Positions 22,385-34,600 are shown, numbered from the stretch's first letter. The stretch: 64,000 bases of DNA from Ophioderma brevispina (GCA_023653785.1 JAMKCH010001664.1:42515-106514), one strand, 5' to 3'. Program-made: numbers and translations. The notes: generated by a model not told the origin, from the sequence alone.

Positions 22385-22870
22385 ATCCACCATTGGATTT
22401 GTCCATGCTTTCTTACAACAAGGCTGGGTTCTTGCTCTATGGTAACCCAGAAGAAACAGAAACTACCAAGTTGAAAGGCGAGTCCAAAATGCAGCTGCCC
22501 GTGCGGCCTTAAAATATGTTGCCAAGAAGAACACTAACATAATCACTAACTGCATTGGCTTCCAATTAAACAGACAACGCATTTATAGATTCTGCTTCTA
22601 ACTATGAAGGACATGTGTGGCATTTCCCTTTATATACCATTTGAGCCCACCAGCTGTATTTTAGCCACGAGTTTATTGAGATCATCTTCTTGTTCTTCTG
22701 GTTGCACGCTTAGTACCATCAATCAACCAAAGCTCTATGATTATAGAATCGTTTGATAGCAGCAGCACATTGTGGGATAAGCGCCCTTACACTATCTGCA
22801 TTAGCTTAATCAATAACTTGTTCAAGTCACATCTCAAGACATCCTTTTTACACAACCATTTTGGCACCGG
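22385..22870 (+). mobile_element. CR1/L2-type LINE tail, reverse transcriptase C-terminus (fragment)
   Basis: From 22390 the plus strand reads FVHAFLTTRLGS and LLYGNPEE, then VERRVQNAAARAALK (22470-22514), then LNRQRIYRFC. These match the block that follows the palm in CR1 and L2 reverse transcriptases (LQRVQNAAAR, HWLPI). The last block near 22815-22850 reads FKSHLKTSFLHNHF, the usual C-terminal FKxxLKTxLF. Several frameshifts and an in-frame stop break it. Confidence 0.75.
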
Positions 22871-22924
22871 ATACGTATCCCAATTTATATTTTACCAGGC
22901 AGTTCAATCATAATAATGATATGT

Positions 22925-23840
22925 GAATTTCTTGTCTTTCTTATTCTTTATCTTTCTCCATTCGGGTGTCCGAAAGATCCAAGATTTCAACAATTTCGCT
23001 GATTTTTCCTTGCATCTTTCCATATCACTCTTGCAAAAAAGACTTCAAAAATTACGTCTTCCACTTGAGGACACTTTGTTATTTTCCATCTCCAACCATA
23101 CGCAATCTGGGTGTCATTTTGACCAGCATATGACAATGTCTGAACATATCACCATCTTTGTTAGCTCCATAAAATCCGTAACATCTATCGCTTTTCATAG
23201 ACTTTGATACTTGCCATCATATCGCTAGTAGAGCCTTGTGTTATCCAAATTGGTTATGGCAATGTACTTTTGAATCGAATTACTAAAAAAGATCTAAAGC
23301 GTATTCAAAGCTTCAGAAGAAGGGTGCTAGTCCTGTCTTGTACCAGCTATAAATGTGCCAATGACCAATGAACTACTTGGATCGATACACTGGGCTGCCC
23401 ATATCTGAAACGCATAACTTTAAACGGTTTTCCTATTTTTTAAATATCTACAGGACTCTCTCTCCCATACATTGACTCTTGTCTCAAAAATTATGCCCAG
23501 GCCAACTCCCAGTCTACACCTGCAGTACGCACCATTCAACTTTGACCAGTCCAATGGCCAAGAAGCGCGCTGGAGAGAGCAGCTTTCCATTGCTGCACCT
23601 AAACTGTATAATGCTCTTCCAAAATCATCAAAAACAGCTCTAGCTTTACTACATTCAAAATCCAAGCTCAAAACGCATTTATATCCTTATTGATTGCTCT
23701 CAGACTTGTTTTAAAACTTGCATGTACTCATAGTCTTTTCTCTCTCTGTTGCTATTCTTTTCTCTCATTGCGCTTTGTATCCAGTGGAAAAGGCACATTA
23801 TAAAATATGTGTGTTATGTAGGTTATGCTTCAGTTCAAAT
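22925..23840 (+). mobile_element. CR1/L2-type LINE tail, second fragment with 3' end
   Basis: It begins with a LGVIFDQHMTMSEHI-like block (near 23105-23150, frameshifted), continues with a pre-HWLPI region (KRIQSL near 23300), and ends with LSIAAPKLYNALPKSSKTAL and KSKLKTHLYPY, then a stop at 23693. That is the normal C-terminus of CR1/L2 ORF2. A short 3' untranslated stretch follows. It lies head-to-tail behind the previous fragment. Confidence 0.75.
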
Positions 23841-24660
23841 GTATCCCCCTATTTTTTAGTATGGAGGCAATCGATATGAAATTTCTACTTAAATTATTCT
23901 CTTAAGTATTGTTGGCCAATTGATTTATACATAGTTTTGTTTTCATATTAGAAATTTATGCCCATTGAATTTGTATCTGTCGTTTGATTAAATTGATAAT
24001 AATATTATTACTCCTTTTTAAATAGGACGTGCCTAGAGGCCTCGCATTATGCACTATACAAGATTGTTATTTTACTTATATATAATTACAGCACAAATTT
24101 TATGAAATTCACGCTTTTGACTACTAATTTTGTTTACTGACGGCTTTTAGGCCAATGAGAAGATGGAATGTACTAATATTGCTCTGTTTTGGTCCAATCT
24201 TAAACGAATTTTGATATTGGATACAAGCCACTTATACTGTGCAACATCGGGTACCATGATTGATTATTATTCTTACCAAACCCTGTGCATGCACCTGAGT
24301 TAAGCATGTTTTGGCAACTCCTTTTTTGAAGAATATGATTACTCTTTGGGTACGAATCAGCGTATAAAGCATATTTTTGGTGCTTTAACAACACTAGTTA
24401 TAATAGTAAATTGCGCTGGCATTCGCAATACTTTTCGCATATAACCTAATACACATAACTAATAATAATAATGGATATGATCGTAACCACAAACAAGGGA
24501 CCAGTACATTTATACATTTATGCAAAAACTGGTAAGAGAAGTACTTGGCTTCCATTTGTTTTCCATGTTGTTACAGCCTTTTCACAGTATACCTATACTT
24601 GTGCAATAGTGTTTGGTCAGACCATTAGACCATATCTCTCGAATTAGACTAACAATCATA
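23840..24660. other. AT-rich spacer, nothing recognised
   Basis: No inverted ends, promoter boxes or protein motifs are visible. Open frames here are short. Confidence 0.4.
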
Positions 24661-24666
24661 CTCTTT

Positions 24667-24818
24667 GGAACCCCCTCCCACATTTTGGAAAATTTCATTA
24701 TCTTTTGTTATGAAACAAAATTAACACAAGCCAATTTTAATATGCGTGACATCATAGTGACGTTAATGACATGTTTGGCCTTTGGGTACCCCGATACTGA
24801 AAATGTGGGGGGTGGTCC
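24667..24818. mobile_element. Small inverted-repeat element (MITE-like), 152 bp
   Basis: The left end GGAACCCCCTCCCACATTTT pairs with the right end AAAATGTGGGGGGTGGTCC in reverse complement with few mismatches. The interior has no coding content. The flanks show no clear target duplication. Confidence 0.55.
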
Positions 24819-25414
24819 TTAACAGCCTTACCTCTAAAGATGGTAGTGCCCTCCATGGTGAGTCATCTACATTTAGTCTTTGGCATGTTCGATCATGTTT
24901 ATTGTCGCTGTTTGTTTTGCTGTTTCCTTTTATATTAATAATATGAATCCCTATATTTTGCATATGCTCATTGGTCATCAATCAATTTTTTTCCACGGCC
25001 GGATTGGACTACCCAGTCCGCCTCTGCAGCCATTTTGGAAAATACCACCCCCTAAGCTAAAAAATCATTCTTAGAAGATAGCCCACCGTTTGCCAAATTT
25101 CATGCTTTTATCACCAGGTGCACAATTCATGCACATATCCTGCTCTACTATCTGTGTATTAGTGGACTTGAATGTCTATGAAAGATAAACACCGCGCCCA
25201 GTAGTAGTATGGTTTCCTGTGTTATTTAATTAATGGATTTTTTGCTACTTTGATTTTTTTTGTCTTTTAGTCCCTTTTAGGCAAGAACACACATTTGGTT
25301 GTTCCCATTTTTTTCGACCAGCCGTTCGGCAGCCACTGGATTTCAAAATGCTCTATTTTCAACATATTTTCCCTCATATCTCCGCTTGTGGGTGACATAG
25401 AAACGTAAAATTGG

Positions 25415-25870
25415 TCTCTATACACATGTTTGTGATATAAGGTTTCTATTAAAAAAAATTAAGTTGCAGCTATGAATTCCCAAATGCCACATGTTCAATA
25501 TACTTTAGCCTTATTTTGACTTTCAGATCAAAAAAAGTCAGCGATAAAAACACTGCGGGAATACCCATGTTTGTGATACTAAGGTTCGAAAGCAAACCTT
25601 ATTTAAGTTGCAGCTAATTTGTTTGGCGGCCATCTTGAATCAAAATGGCAGGCCATGTTGATATACTTCAGCCTGATCTTGGACTTTGGAATAAACATAT
25701 AGACGCTAAAAAAGGTGGCAAGACCCATGTTTGTGATACGGAGGTACATAAAAATAAAATTCGTTTGGCGGAATGGCGGCATCTTGAATTGAAAATGAGT
25801 ACGGACATTGTGGTGAAATTCACTTTGGCCATCAGCCGTTGGGGGACAAGACGGTTCAGAACTTGTATTA
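25415..25870. repeat. Tandem repeat, about 150-bp unit
   Basis: CC(C)ATGTTTGTGATA blocks occur at about 25424, 25567 and 25721, each followed by TTAAGTTGCAGCTA or a diverged form and a GGCGGCCATCTTGAAT-type block. A further unit end (CCCAGGTTTGTGAAACGG) lies near 26317. A 200-bp segment with GAAGCCATGCAAT is itself duplicated (25890 and 26110). Confidence 0.65.
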
Positions 25871-26394
25871 GTATTGACAGAAAACGATAATTAAGTCGAA
25901 GCCATGCAATTATATGTTTAATGAAATATAATTGTGTAATAATTACTAGGAAATGTTGAATAATTTGAAGAAACAATTGCCCCTTGGTTTGAAAAAGCCA
26001 GCAAAACTAAGGAACTGATGGAAATTCTGCTGGAAAATTCCAAAGGCGGCTATGATATGTGCTGTATATAGGCATTAACAAATATGGTCAGAAAATATAA
26101 CTAAGTTGAAAGCCATGCAATATCATGTCTTATTTGATAGATAATTGTAAATAATTAATTACAGACTTAAAACATTGAAGACAAAATTGTCCTTTGGTTA
26201 AAAAGCATTACATTATTGTAGTCCAATATGGCGGCTATCAAAACAAATTCCGGGGTCTAACCCTGTGTGGTGGTATCTTGACTTGTGGATAACATACTGG
26301 GCTTAAATGGCGTTACGGCCCAGGTTTGTGAAACGGGGGATTCACAATTTCCATCCACTTTCGTTGAACAGCGTTTGACTGCGATCAAAAAATG

Positions 26395-26776
26395 AACATT
26401 ATTCTTTCCGTTGAGTTCAAAACTGAGATTTTTCCTGCCCAAAAAGGGCTGTTCCCTTGTTAATCCCCGCTGGTGGACCCTTACCATATTTTCTGCGCAT
26501 CCTACCCGTTCAGTTCTCCTGTCACTCCCATGCACCCCTCACCTTCTTCTTTTCGTGTTTTTTCTTCTCTGCATTAGGCCTTTCGCGTTTCCAACGCCAC
26601 ATGGCTTCTCGCCAAAATCTCTCTTGTCTCTCCACATTTCTCACTTTTCTGCCTCTCTTTTTGGCCGTTTCTGTCCCCTCCCATCCCACACCTCTTTCCA
26701 TGACCCCCGCCCTCTTCTCGCCCCTAGCCTATTAATTCTTATATTCTTTCTTCTGGTCTCCGCCCCGCCTCCACCG
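26395..26776. repeat. Pyrimidine-rich tract
   Basis: The plus strand is dominated by C and T (CCTTCTTCTTTTC, CCTCTCTTTTTGGCC, CCCCGCCCTCTTCTC). Long open frames in it are compositional. It abuts the left end of the minisatellite element at 26777. Confidence 0.6.
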
Positions 26777-27943
26777 AAGCACTGAAGGGACATGACGAGA
26801 AGACAAGATGATAACATGACGAGATAAATGATGAGATAAATGACAAGATAGTCATGATGAGTGTAACGGACTGTAGTTTGCAAACATGACTGCATGATGA
26901 CCGCGATGCGGGACATGATAGTTGCAAGATAGTGCACGATGACGCGATTGCGGACATGATAGTTGCAGATAAGTGCCAGATGACGTGATAGCGGACATGA
27001 TAGTTGCAAGATAAGTGCACGATTGCCGCGATACCGGACATGATAGTTGCAAGATAAGTGCAAGATGACGAGAAAGCGGGACAGGCAAGATAAGTGCACG
27101 ACTGCACACTGCAGCAGGATAGCGGACATGAGAGTTGCAACTAATTGCACGACGGACGCGGATAGCGGACATGATAGTTGCACATAAGTGCAAGATGACG
27201 AGAGAGCGGCCATGATAGTTGCAAGATAATTGCACGATGACGCGATAACGGGACATGAAAGTTGCAAGATAAGTGCACGATGCCGCGATAGCGGACAAGA
27301 TAGTTGCAACATAAGTGCAAGATGACCGCGATATGGACCAGGATAGTTGCACATAAGTGACATATGTGGCAAGATGACGCGATTACGTGGCCATGATAGG
27401 GCAAGAGAAGTGCAATATGAACGCGGTAGCGGACATGATAGTTGCAAGATAAGTGCAAGATAAAGATAGCGGACATGATAGTTGCAAGATAAGTGCCACG
27501 ATGACGTGATAGCGGACATGATAGTGCAACATAATGGCACGATGAGGCGATAGCGGACTCGATAGTTGCAAGATAATTGAACGATGACGCGATAGTGGAC
27601 AGATAGTTGCAAGATAAGTCAAAGATGACGCGAGAGCGGACATGATAGTTGCAACGTAAGTGCAGTAAGTGATAGCGGAAATGATAGTTGCAAGATAAGT
27701 GCACGGTGACGCGATAGCGCACATGATAGTTGCAAGAAGAAGTGCAAGTGACGCGATAGCGGACATATAGTTGCAACATAAGTGCAAGATGAAGCGATAG
27801 TGGACATGATAGGTGCAACATAAGTGCAAGATGACGCGTACCGGACATGATAGGGCACGAAAGAAGACTTATCGGGTTTCTTACGGTGAAGCAGTATGAC
27901 GACGCGGCTTCATTAGCGCTTTTTCGGTGCGCAATACCGCCCT
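26777..27943 (+). mobile_element. Minisatellite-bearing mobile element, copy A (42-bp units)
   Basis: A left flank beginning GAAGCACTGAAGGGACATGA and a right flank containing ACGGTGAAGCAGTATGACGA and ending TACCGCC enclose roughly 22 units of 42 bp. Each unit joins GATAGCGGACATGATAGTTG, CAAGATAAGTGCAAGATGAC and GC. Both flanks and the array recur in inverted orientation at 47344-49103 and homology stops at the same outer points, so the whole is one mobile or duplicated entity. No long terminal inverted repeats are evident. The right flank of copy B can fold into a GCGGT/ACCGC hairpin near its end. Because 42 is divisible by three, every frame gives a 14-residue repeat; the 100-320-codon open frames here are artefacts. 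Confidence 0.75.
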
Positions 27944-27959
27944 TGTTATAAGAAGTTAG

Positions 27960-28560
27960 ATAAAGAAGCTGGTGAATTTATTATCTCGAAGCCTATAGGG
28001 TAGGCCGCCCTATTTCGGCATGCCAGTTGCGGACAGATGTGTGTTTTTGAGCCATGTGGTTGCATTTCTTAAGTTCCCAAACTACATTTTAATCCATTAA
28101 AAAAAGACCGATACAAGTGCATTTAAATGGCTAACCTTGTAGGCCAGTCTAGTCTCGTGTCTTTCGAAATAGCGAGGATAAGTGTGGGGAGTCGGCCCCT
28201 TTTTAATAAAAAAAAAATGTTACTTATGATGTAGGTTAAATAGGGCATGGCCACTTCGGGAGGCCGCGGTCATGCATTTTGAACATTCACAAAAATCATT
28301 AATTTTTCCCTGTGGTGTTCATGTAACTATGTATTTTTGTGCTTGCAGGCTCACTGTCGTTTTCTACCGCAGCAGTAAACTGTCCGAAACTGGAAGGATT
28401 TTTGCGCATGGTCCAGTTTTCGGAAGCCCTCTATAAATACGGGGGGGGGGGCGGTGGTAGGACATTGCCAACCTGGAAAGGTTGTGTCAGATTTTATATT
28501 AGGCGCGATAGGTGCCTGAATAATAATTAAAGCATATTAAACGAACATTATTTGTTTAAA
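27960..28560. other. Spacer, nothing recognised
   Basis: The interval contains A and G homopolymers (about 28209-28217 and 28441-28450) but no repeat or coding signature that I can support. Confidence 0.4.
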
Positions 28561-28885
28561 TTATTTATTTATTTTGTTTATTTTTTATTTACTTGTTATT
28601 TATTTTTCGTTATGAATTTTATTATCTATGCATTTGTAAAAAGCACACAACGATGTTTTTTGTAAAAAACAAAATTAGTTCATTGTATGTTAGGTTGGAG
28701 ATAATTAAAACTGAACTTTATTTGTTATTGTTTGTTTATTTATTTTTTGTTTGTTGTTTAGTTATTATTTTATTTTTTATTTATTTTTTGTTGATATTTT
28801 TATCTATTTGTAAAAAAGCAACCAGATTGTTTCTGTTGTTTATAACAATATTTCAGTTGATTGTGTTTTGTTGTTAGGTGGAGAT
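28560..28885. repeat. T-rich tandem duplication, about 165-bp unit
   Basis: TTTATTTATTTTTTGTTT, then ATCTAT(GCA)TTTGTAAAAA(A)GCA, then GTTAGGT(T)GGAGAT occurs twice in succession. It is low-complexity and non-coding. Confidence 0.6.
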
Positions 28886-29107
28886 TTTGTATAGCTAGTA
28901 GTATGGTATCAGACGTGAATCTTACTGGTTATATGGTCTAGTTTTATTGTCTCCCGGGTAGTATAATGACAGTTCAAATCCTGGAGGATTCAAACTACCA
29001 AAAATACCCCCCTCCCCCCCGATATGGACACCATATGGAATCCCTCATTCATTTCGATCATAATGATCCCCGATTCCCCGTATTCGTCGACCCTATTTTA
29101 AGATTTA

Positions 29108-29192
29108 AATAGAGTAAGAGAGAGAGAGAGAAAATAAAAAAATGGAAAGAAGAAAAGAAAAAGAAAGATAAAGAAAAAAAGAAAAAAAAACG
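29108..29192. repeat. Purine-rich GA/A tract
   Basis: GAGAGAGAGAGA grades into AAAGAAAAAGAAAG on the plus strand. It is a simple repeat with triplex potential. Confidence 0.85.
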
Positions 29193-29532
29193 CCTACACC
29201 CCTCATTCCACTCATTATTGGGGGCACTGTATTGGAAAGAGGTATATACGGGTATGTGCGGCCCATAAGAACCCCGCTCATTTCGCGTCTCTCCAGCAGT
29301 TCCCAAGACCCCAATAATCAGTTCTTAAGGTTCCTTTTCAGGATTTTTTTTGCCTCAGAAGCTGAATTTTAGCCAAATTTCAGCTCTCAAGCCTGCAAAA
29401 TTGTCAAAATTTCAGTTCCCAGTTATCATATTTTCCGTAATATTACGTTCTTATGTCACTTACTTTAATTTGAAAAAAAAGTAGTACATATATATATATA
29501 TATAATTTTAGCATCTGATTATCTGTAAAGTC

Positions 29533-29605
29533 ATGTAGTGTAGTGTAGTGGATAAGGTTTAAGACTTGTAATCTTAAGGCCCTGTTTCGAATCTTTGTAA
29601 GGTAC
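29533..29605 (+). tRNA. tRNA-Thr(UGU)-like pseudogene or SINE head
   Basis: The sequence has an A-box-like TGTAGTGGATAAGG (29543-29556), a perfect six-base anticodon stem TTAAGA/TCTTAA closing the loop CTTGTAA (29565-29571, anticodon TGT), and a B-box-like GTTTCGAATC (29584-29593). The acceptor and T stems pair poorly, so I take it for a degenerate copy or the head of a SINE and not a functional tRNA. Confidence 0.5.
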
Positions 29606-29609
29606 ATTA

Positions 29610-31130
29610 AGTTTACTCAGATTAATTGGAGACATTAGAATATATACAATTACCATACAAAACAAAGTATATACTGGTTTAAATTTTTATTCATGTTTTC
29701 CCTTCGTTTTGCCTTTTTCCCTCAAAATTTTACAACCATGTGGTGAAGTATATACAACGTTTGTATAATGTCACAGCTAAACGTTGTTTTTTTTTACAGG
29801 TTTATTTTTAACAGTGCGTGTTCACCTTTGCATAATGTGTTTTAGTGATGAGCCGTAAATATATTGTTTACCCCCACCCCCTTGAAAATGTCTGCATGGT
29901 TCAAACGAAAAGGTAGAGGGATGAAGGCATATTGAAACTTATTGAATGAAGAAGTGCAGGAAAAAATAAAACGACAAATAAAAAAAGCGGAAAAAATCGA
30001 CTTTCCACTGCTCCTCCCCCACCACGGTTCCTCTCTCCTGTTTTTTTTTGACATTAACGGCAATAAAAGCACCTTTTTTTGAAGAGGGCCCCAATTTTTC
30101 CAAAAAGTTGAGATTTTTACACGGTTGCATTGGTAAACTGAAAATGAGTTTTAATAATTATTTTGCCCTGTAACAAATAGGCGGGACTTGCGGGAAAAGT
30201 AATGTTCCTGACCATGCTGATCGAAAGAAAACACCTTTTAAACTAATTTTGAAAAACCCTGAACAGGAAGTTTTCTGGGAATTTCAATTGCTCCATTTCT
30301 TATGACATCTTCAATTTCATTGAAAAGGAAAATGTACAATTAAATGTTGCACGTGGCTCATAGACCCTCCATCGGGTCCACGGTGATGAAATGCTAAGCG
30401 ACTAAATTACATTAGGACTCTTCAACCCATCCGTGGAACCTCCGAATCTGTAGGGAAAACGTCTAAATCTCCCCCGAGGTGGGGGAAGAGTAAGCCGCCA
30501 TAAAACATAGTCAAAACAAACAAATGGTTCAGTATACTCGCACTTGTCATCTCGACGTGGTGTAGTGCGTAAGAGATTGTTTAGCCAGACCAATCAGTGC
30601 GACGGCTATTTTTGCGCAGGATTTTAAACGGGCCTGGGAACTGAGCGGCTCTTGACGACCACCTGGGGTTTGTCGCACGCGCACATTGTGGTTTAGCTCA
30701 GGGCAGATCTACCGGCACACACAAACAAGGAATTTCAGGTTGCAATTTTGTTGTAGTGTTTGGACTCTCAAATCCCGATCTCACGGTTATGTTTGTAATT
30801 TGACTTAGCTTTGTGATGAGGTATTTTATTGTAACTCTCTTAAAACATTAATGTATTAGTAGTGTTATGTATTATTATTATCAATCAAATCCGGAAACCA
30901 TTATCAGATGTTATGTGTACATTATTATATTGGTTATAAATACTATACGCTACAAATTATTTTTTATTTGATGGTTGGCTCTATTGAATAAAATCCTTCC
31001 ATTCTAAATTTATTCGCATTTCAAAACTCGAGCCTCATGCATCTTAAATGAAGACAATTTATATCATTCGTATCAAAAATCCTCAGATATCTATTACTAC
31101 TAAAAAACAGTCTGTTGTCCGGCTATGCAT
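29610..31130. other. Spacer, nothing recognised
   Basis: This is a mix of AT-rich sequence and short GC-rich patches. I see no coding motif, inverted ends or tandem pattern. Short minus-strand open frames at 29842-30130 are rich in Lys, Phe and Ser and look compositional. Confidence 0.35.
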
Positions 31131-31224
31131 TTCGTTTATGCTTTCACATATGGGTGATACCAAGGGGGCACACTATATCTATATGAATGGATTTGGGTGT
31201 TAGGCTCGCGCTTCCAAATCCAGG

Positions 31225-31440
31225 GGAATGGGTTGACAGAGACTGAAAAAATAGGGTCTTTGGGTAAGCAAGCAGCACAGTACCCAAAATGGGGTTTTCG
31301 AGTGACACATGGCAAATTTTTCCAAAAAATGGGGTCGTTGGGTGATATTGCCAACATTTCTAAAAATTAGGCGCTTTTTACTCATAACAATAGGGAGTGT
31401 TTGGGTGACAGTGGTAAAGTTTCAACAAATATGGGGTCTG
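31225..31440 (+). repeat. GGGTCTTTGGGTG-type minisatellite, plus-strand copy
   Basis: Units such as AGGGTCTTTGGGTAAG, GGGGTCGTTGGGTGAT, AGTGTTTGGGTGACAG and GGGGTCTGTGTGTGAAG recur with a period of about 50-65 bp, with AAAAATGGGG lead-ins. It is the same family as the two arrays inside the LINE at 12850 and 16758. It is followed by G/A-rich sequence and a 21-base A run (about 31566-31585). Confidence 0.7.
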
Positions 31441-31689
31441 TGTGTGAAGGGAGAGGGGGAGAATTTCCCATGACAAGGACTGGTTACCGGGCTCCTCCTT
31501 TCACTCCCCCATCTATATTCCGCCCTCCGCAGCGTGCTGACAAAGCCGTATCGTGCTAAACAAGAAAAAAAAAAAAAAAAAAAAAGAACTATGGTAAGGA
31601 GGGGGACAGGAAGGATTAAGAAACGAAAAGAAGGGGAAGAAAGAGGAAGTAGGATGATAAACAAATCGAAGTCCTCACCATGAGCTTAG

Positions 31690-34600
31690 CTCTGTCCTAG
31701 TTACATCTGTCTACAACCTCCATCAGTAGACGTCGAGGCAACACCTGAATCAACCCATCGGGAATTCCAACCAAACCTCACTTCTTCAGTGGAGCGACTT
31801 CAACAGCATAGTACCAATGGGGCTTACATGAAACTAACAAAGACGGGACAAGCTGTCGAAGAATGGTTAGACAATCAACAGCTACGTCTCCTCCATGACT
31901 GTAAGCTGCCGCCATCATTCATAGTGCCCGTTGGAAGAGAGGTTACAACCCTGATCTATCTATTGTTAGCAAAACATCTCTAACCTTTGTAGCAAGATTG
32001 TTTGGATCCTGTACAAACTCAACATCGACCAATCGATCCCCGTCAATGTTCAGTAAGACCAACAAAGTGCCTTTTAGCGCCGCTTTAACTACAGGAAAGC
32101 AAACTGGCAAGGATTCACTGATGACCTGGATCAGAACGTGGAGAGGATTGTGCCAAAACCCCAGAACTTGACAATTTGCCAACTAGTGACAAGGACGCGC
32201 GGAGAGTATATACCCAGAGGCTGTAGGCCCGGAATAATATCCCAAGACTTTCCAAGGCATGTGCTAGAAAAATATCAAGAGTATATCACCGTGTTTGAAG
32301 CTGATCCTTTTTCGGCTGAACAACTGCTAAAGGTGAGGAAGTTTCTGAGAGGATCTCCCAGGAAAAGATCAAAACTGGCACACTTTAATTGAATCAACGC
32401 TATGACCCATAACAGCAAGAAAGCATGGTTACCATCCGAAAGCTCCAAGGGAATCCAACAGAACCTCTCAGCAGCCAAATGTCACACCCAACCAAGTTGC
32501 CCATCACTGCTTTTAAATGGCAAGTGCAGCAAGAAAACCCAAGAAGATCAAACTAGACCATAAAATGTATAGTGGTGACCCTGGTTCACTCGCCCCTTCA
32601 ACTGGACGAATTGGAATCCGGTTAGTGCTAAAAGGCAAACATGTTTTAGGAAAAGCAGTAGGCCTTGACAACATCTCTTACTGAGCAACTAAAAAATTCT
32701 GGCCCAGTAGCAAGGATGGCTCTTGAGCTCTACATTGTGCCTATTTCCCCACAGGTTCCAAAATAATAATAATAATAATAGATGGGATTTTATAAAGCGC
32801 CAATTCATCAAGATCACAGCGCTGTTGCATATTATTACGCATGCCGTCAGGAAATCGTCACAATCATTCGCTTCATCTAGGCCGCAGCTGGCCAATGCGC
32901 ACAATCCTATCAGTAATTAAATTGTAATAGTCCCATAACAGCTACCCGAATATCGGGCTGGTCGGACGAAGCAAGTGAGGGTAGTGCCTTGCCCAAGTGC
33001 ACAACACATTGGCCACAGCGGGGCTCGAACCCACAACTTTGGATCATGAGTCGGCAGTTCATATCCACTGGACCACAGTGCCCCTCTGCTCAATCGTATC
33101 GCCCTTGTGATAGACGAACACTCATACCAGAAACAAGCAGGTTTCCGGCCAGCCAAATCAACAACAAGCCAAGTACTCAACCTAACCAACCCAGGAGGAT
33201 GGTTTCGAGAAAGGTATGGTAAACGGAGCTGTGGTCGTCGACAAAAGATTCTGGAGGAAAGCACATGTTATGGCACTCCTAAAGCATGGGAAGATCCATC
33301 TCAATCCCAAGAGCTACAGACCATACACTCCTTAGCCTTACCTACAAGCTATTTGAACGCCTCCTGCTCAATCGTATTCCACCTGTCATAGACGAACACC
33401 TCATAACCAGAACAAGCAGGTTTCCGGCAGGCAAATCAACAAAAGCCAAGTATCAACCTAAACTCAACACATTGAGGATGGTTTCGAGAAAGGTATGGTA
33501 ACCGGAGCTGTGATCGTCGACATATCAGCAGCTATCGACACTGTTAATCACAGATGCCTACTCCATTAAATTCTGGAAATACCAAGGACTTTCGCTTGAC
33601 TGAGCTTATCCGAGGATGCTGGCAAACAGGATGTCCTTTGTTCAGCTAGGAGCGAAGAAGAGCCGGATGGCGTAGGCTCAAGAATGTCTACCACAAGGGA
33701 GTGTGCTTGGAACCTGTCGTTTCAACAATATACCAACGACCAAACTAGGAGTGCAGGAAGGAAACTGGCGTTTTATATGCAGACGATCTTGGAATTAGCG
33801 CACAAGATGCGACTTCACAGTTGTTGAAGAGACTCTCCAAAGATTTGGATAAAACTCAACTCCTTATTATGGAGGAAAAACACCTACCGTGCAAATTCCA
33901 TCTAAGACACAAGGTGTTGATTCCATCTACGCAACGGAAGCCAAACGTCGGCTTAAAGTACCTGGTCTGGAAATCCCTGGAGCACTGTGATAACCTGTCA
34001 CTAGGAGTTACATGGACCGACCCACTCTGTCTTATAAGACCCAAATCGAGAAGACGAAGAGTAAAGTATGTTCCGAATAACATCTTGAAAAACTCACGGC
34101 ACAAGATGGGTGCTCGCCCACTCCACGAGGCACTTGCCCCGTGTTACTCATGTGCAGAGTGTTCTTGCCGTGTATGGGAAAGATTAACACATGCCAAGAA
34201 GCTTGATACAGCATTAAATGCCTCCTGCCGGTTATCACAGGATGCCTCCGTCCAACACCAACGGAAAACTGTTACATCCTAGCAGAATGGCTCCACCATA
34301 CATTAGTGGTAGCGTAGCGAGCATGCAAGAGCGTAGGCCACGTATCCAATGTGAAGACCCTATGTCTGGATAGAGACCTGCTGCCAAACCGCCTTAAATC
34401 CAGAGGAGAGTTCTTAGCAAAGTCCAAACCTCTTGAAAACAGTCTCTAAAGGAGGTTAAGAGAGTCGCATTGTGGAAAGAAAGACTTGCCATTCAACCAA
34501 GAACATCTATCGGTACTGAACCTGGTAAGCATCTCCCACGAGAGCTGACTCGCAGGGCTGAATGGCGAGGCCTCAATAGATTGAGAACCAGAAATTGGCC

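Noticed and set aside
26411..26785. 124-codon plus-strand frame with hydrophobic stretches, possible membrane protein
   Set aside because: It coincides with a C/T-rich tract, which encodes Leu, Phe, Ser and Pro in any frame. There are no conserved motifs.
26641..27858. Long minus-strand open frames (323, 235, 166 and 148 codons) suggesting a repetitive protein
   Set aside because: All three frames are open because the repeat unit is 42 bp (14 codons) and free of stops on this strand. The peptide (CPLSRHLALILQLS-like) is simply the translated minisatellite and is disrupted by indels between units.
34140..34282. Possible independent gene from the long open frame 33821-34282
   Set aside because: The frame lies inside the plus-strand LINE. 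Its residues (CYSCAEC, HAKKLD) match the LINE thumb region seen in the 59.4-kb and 12.3-kb copies.
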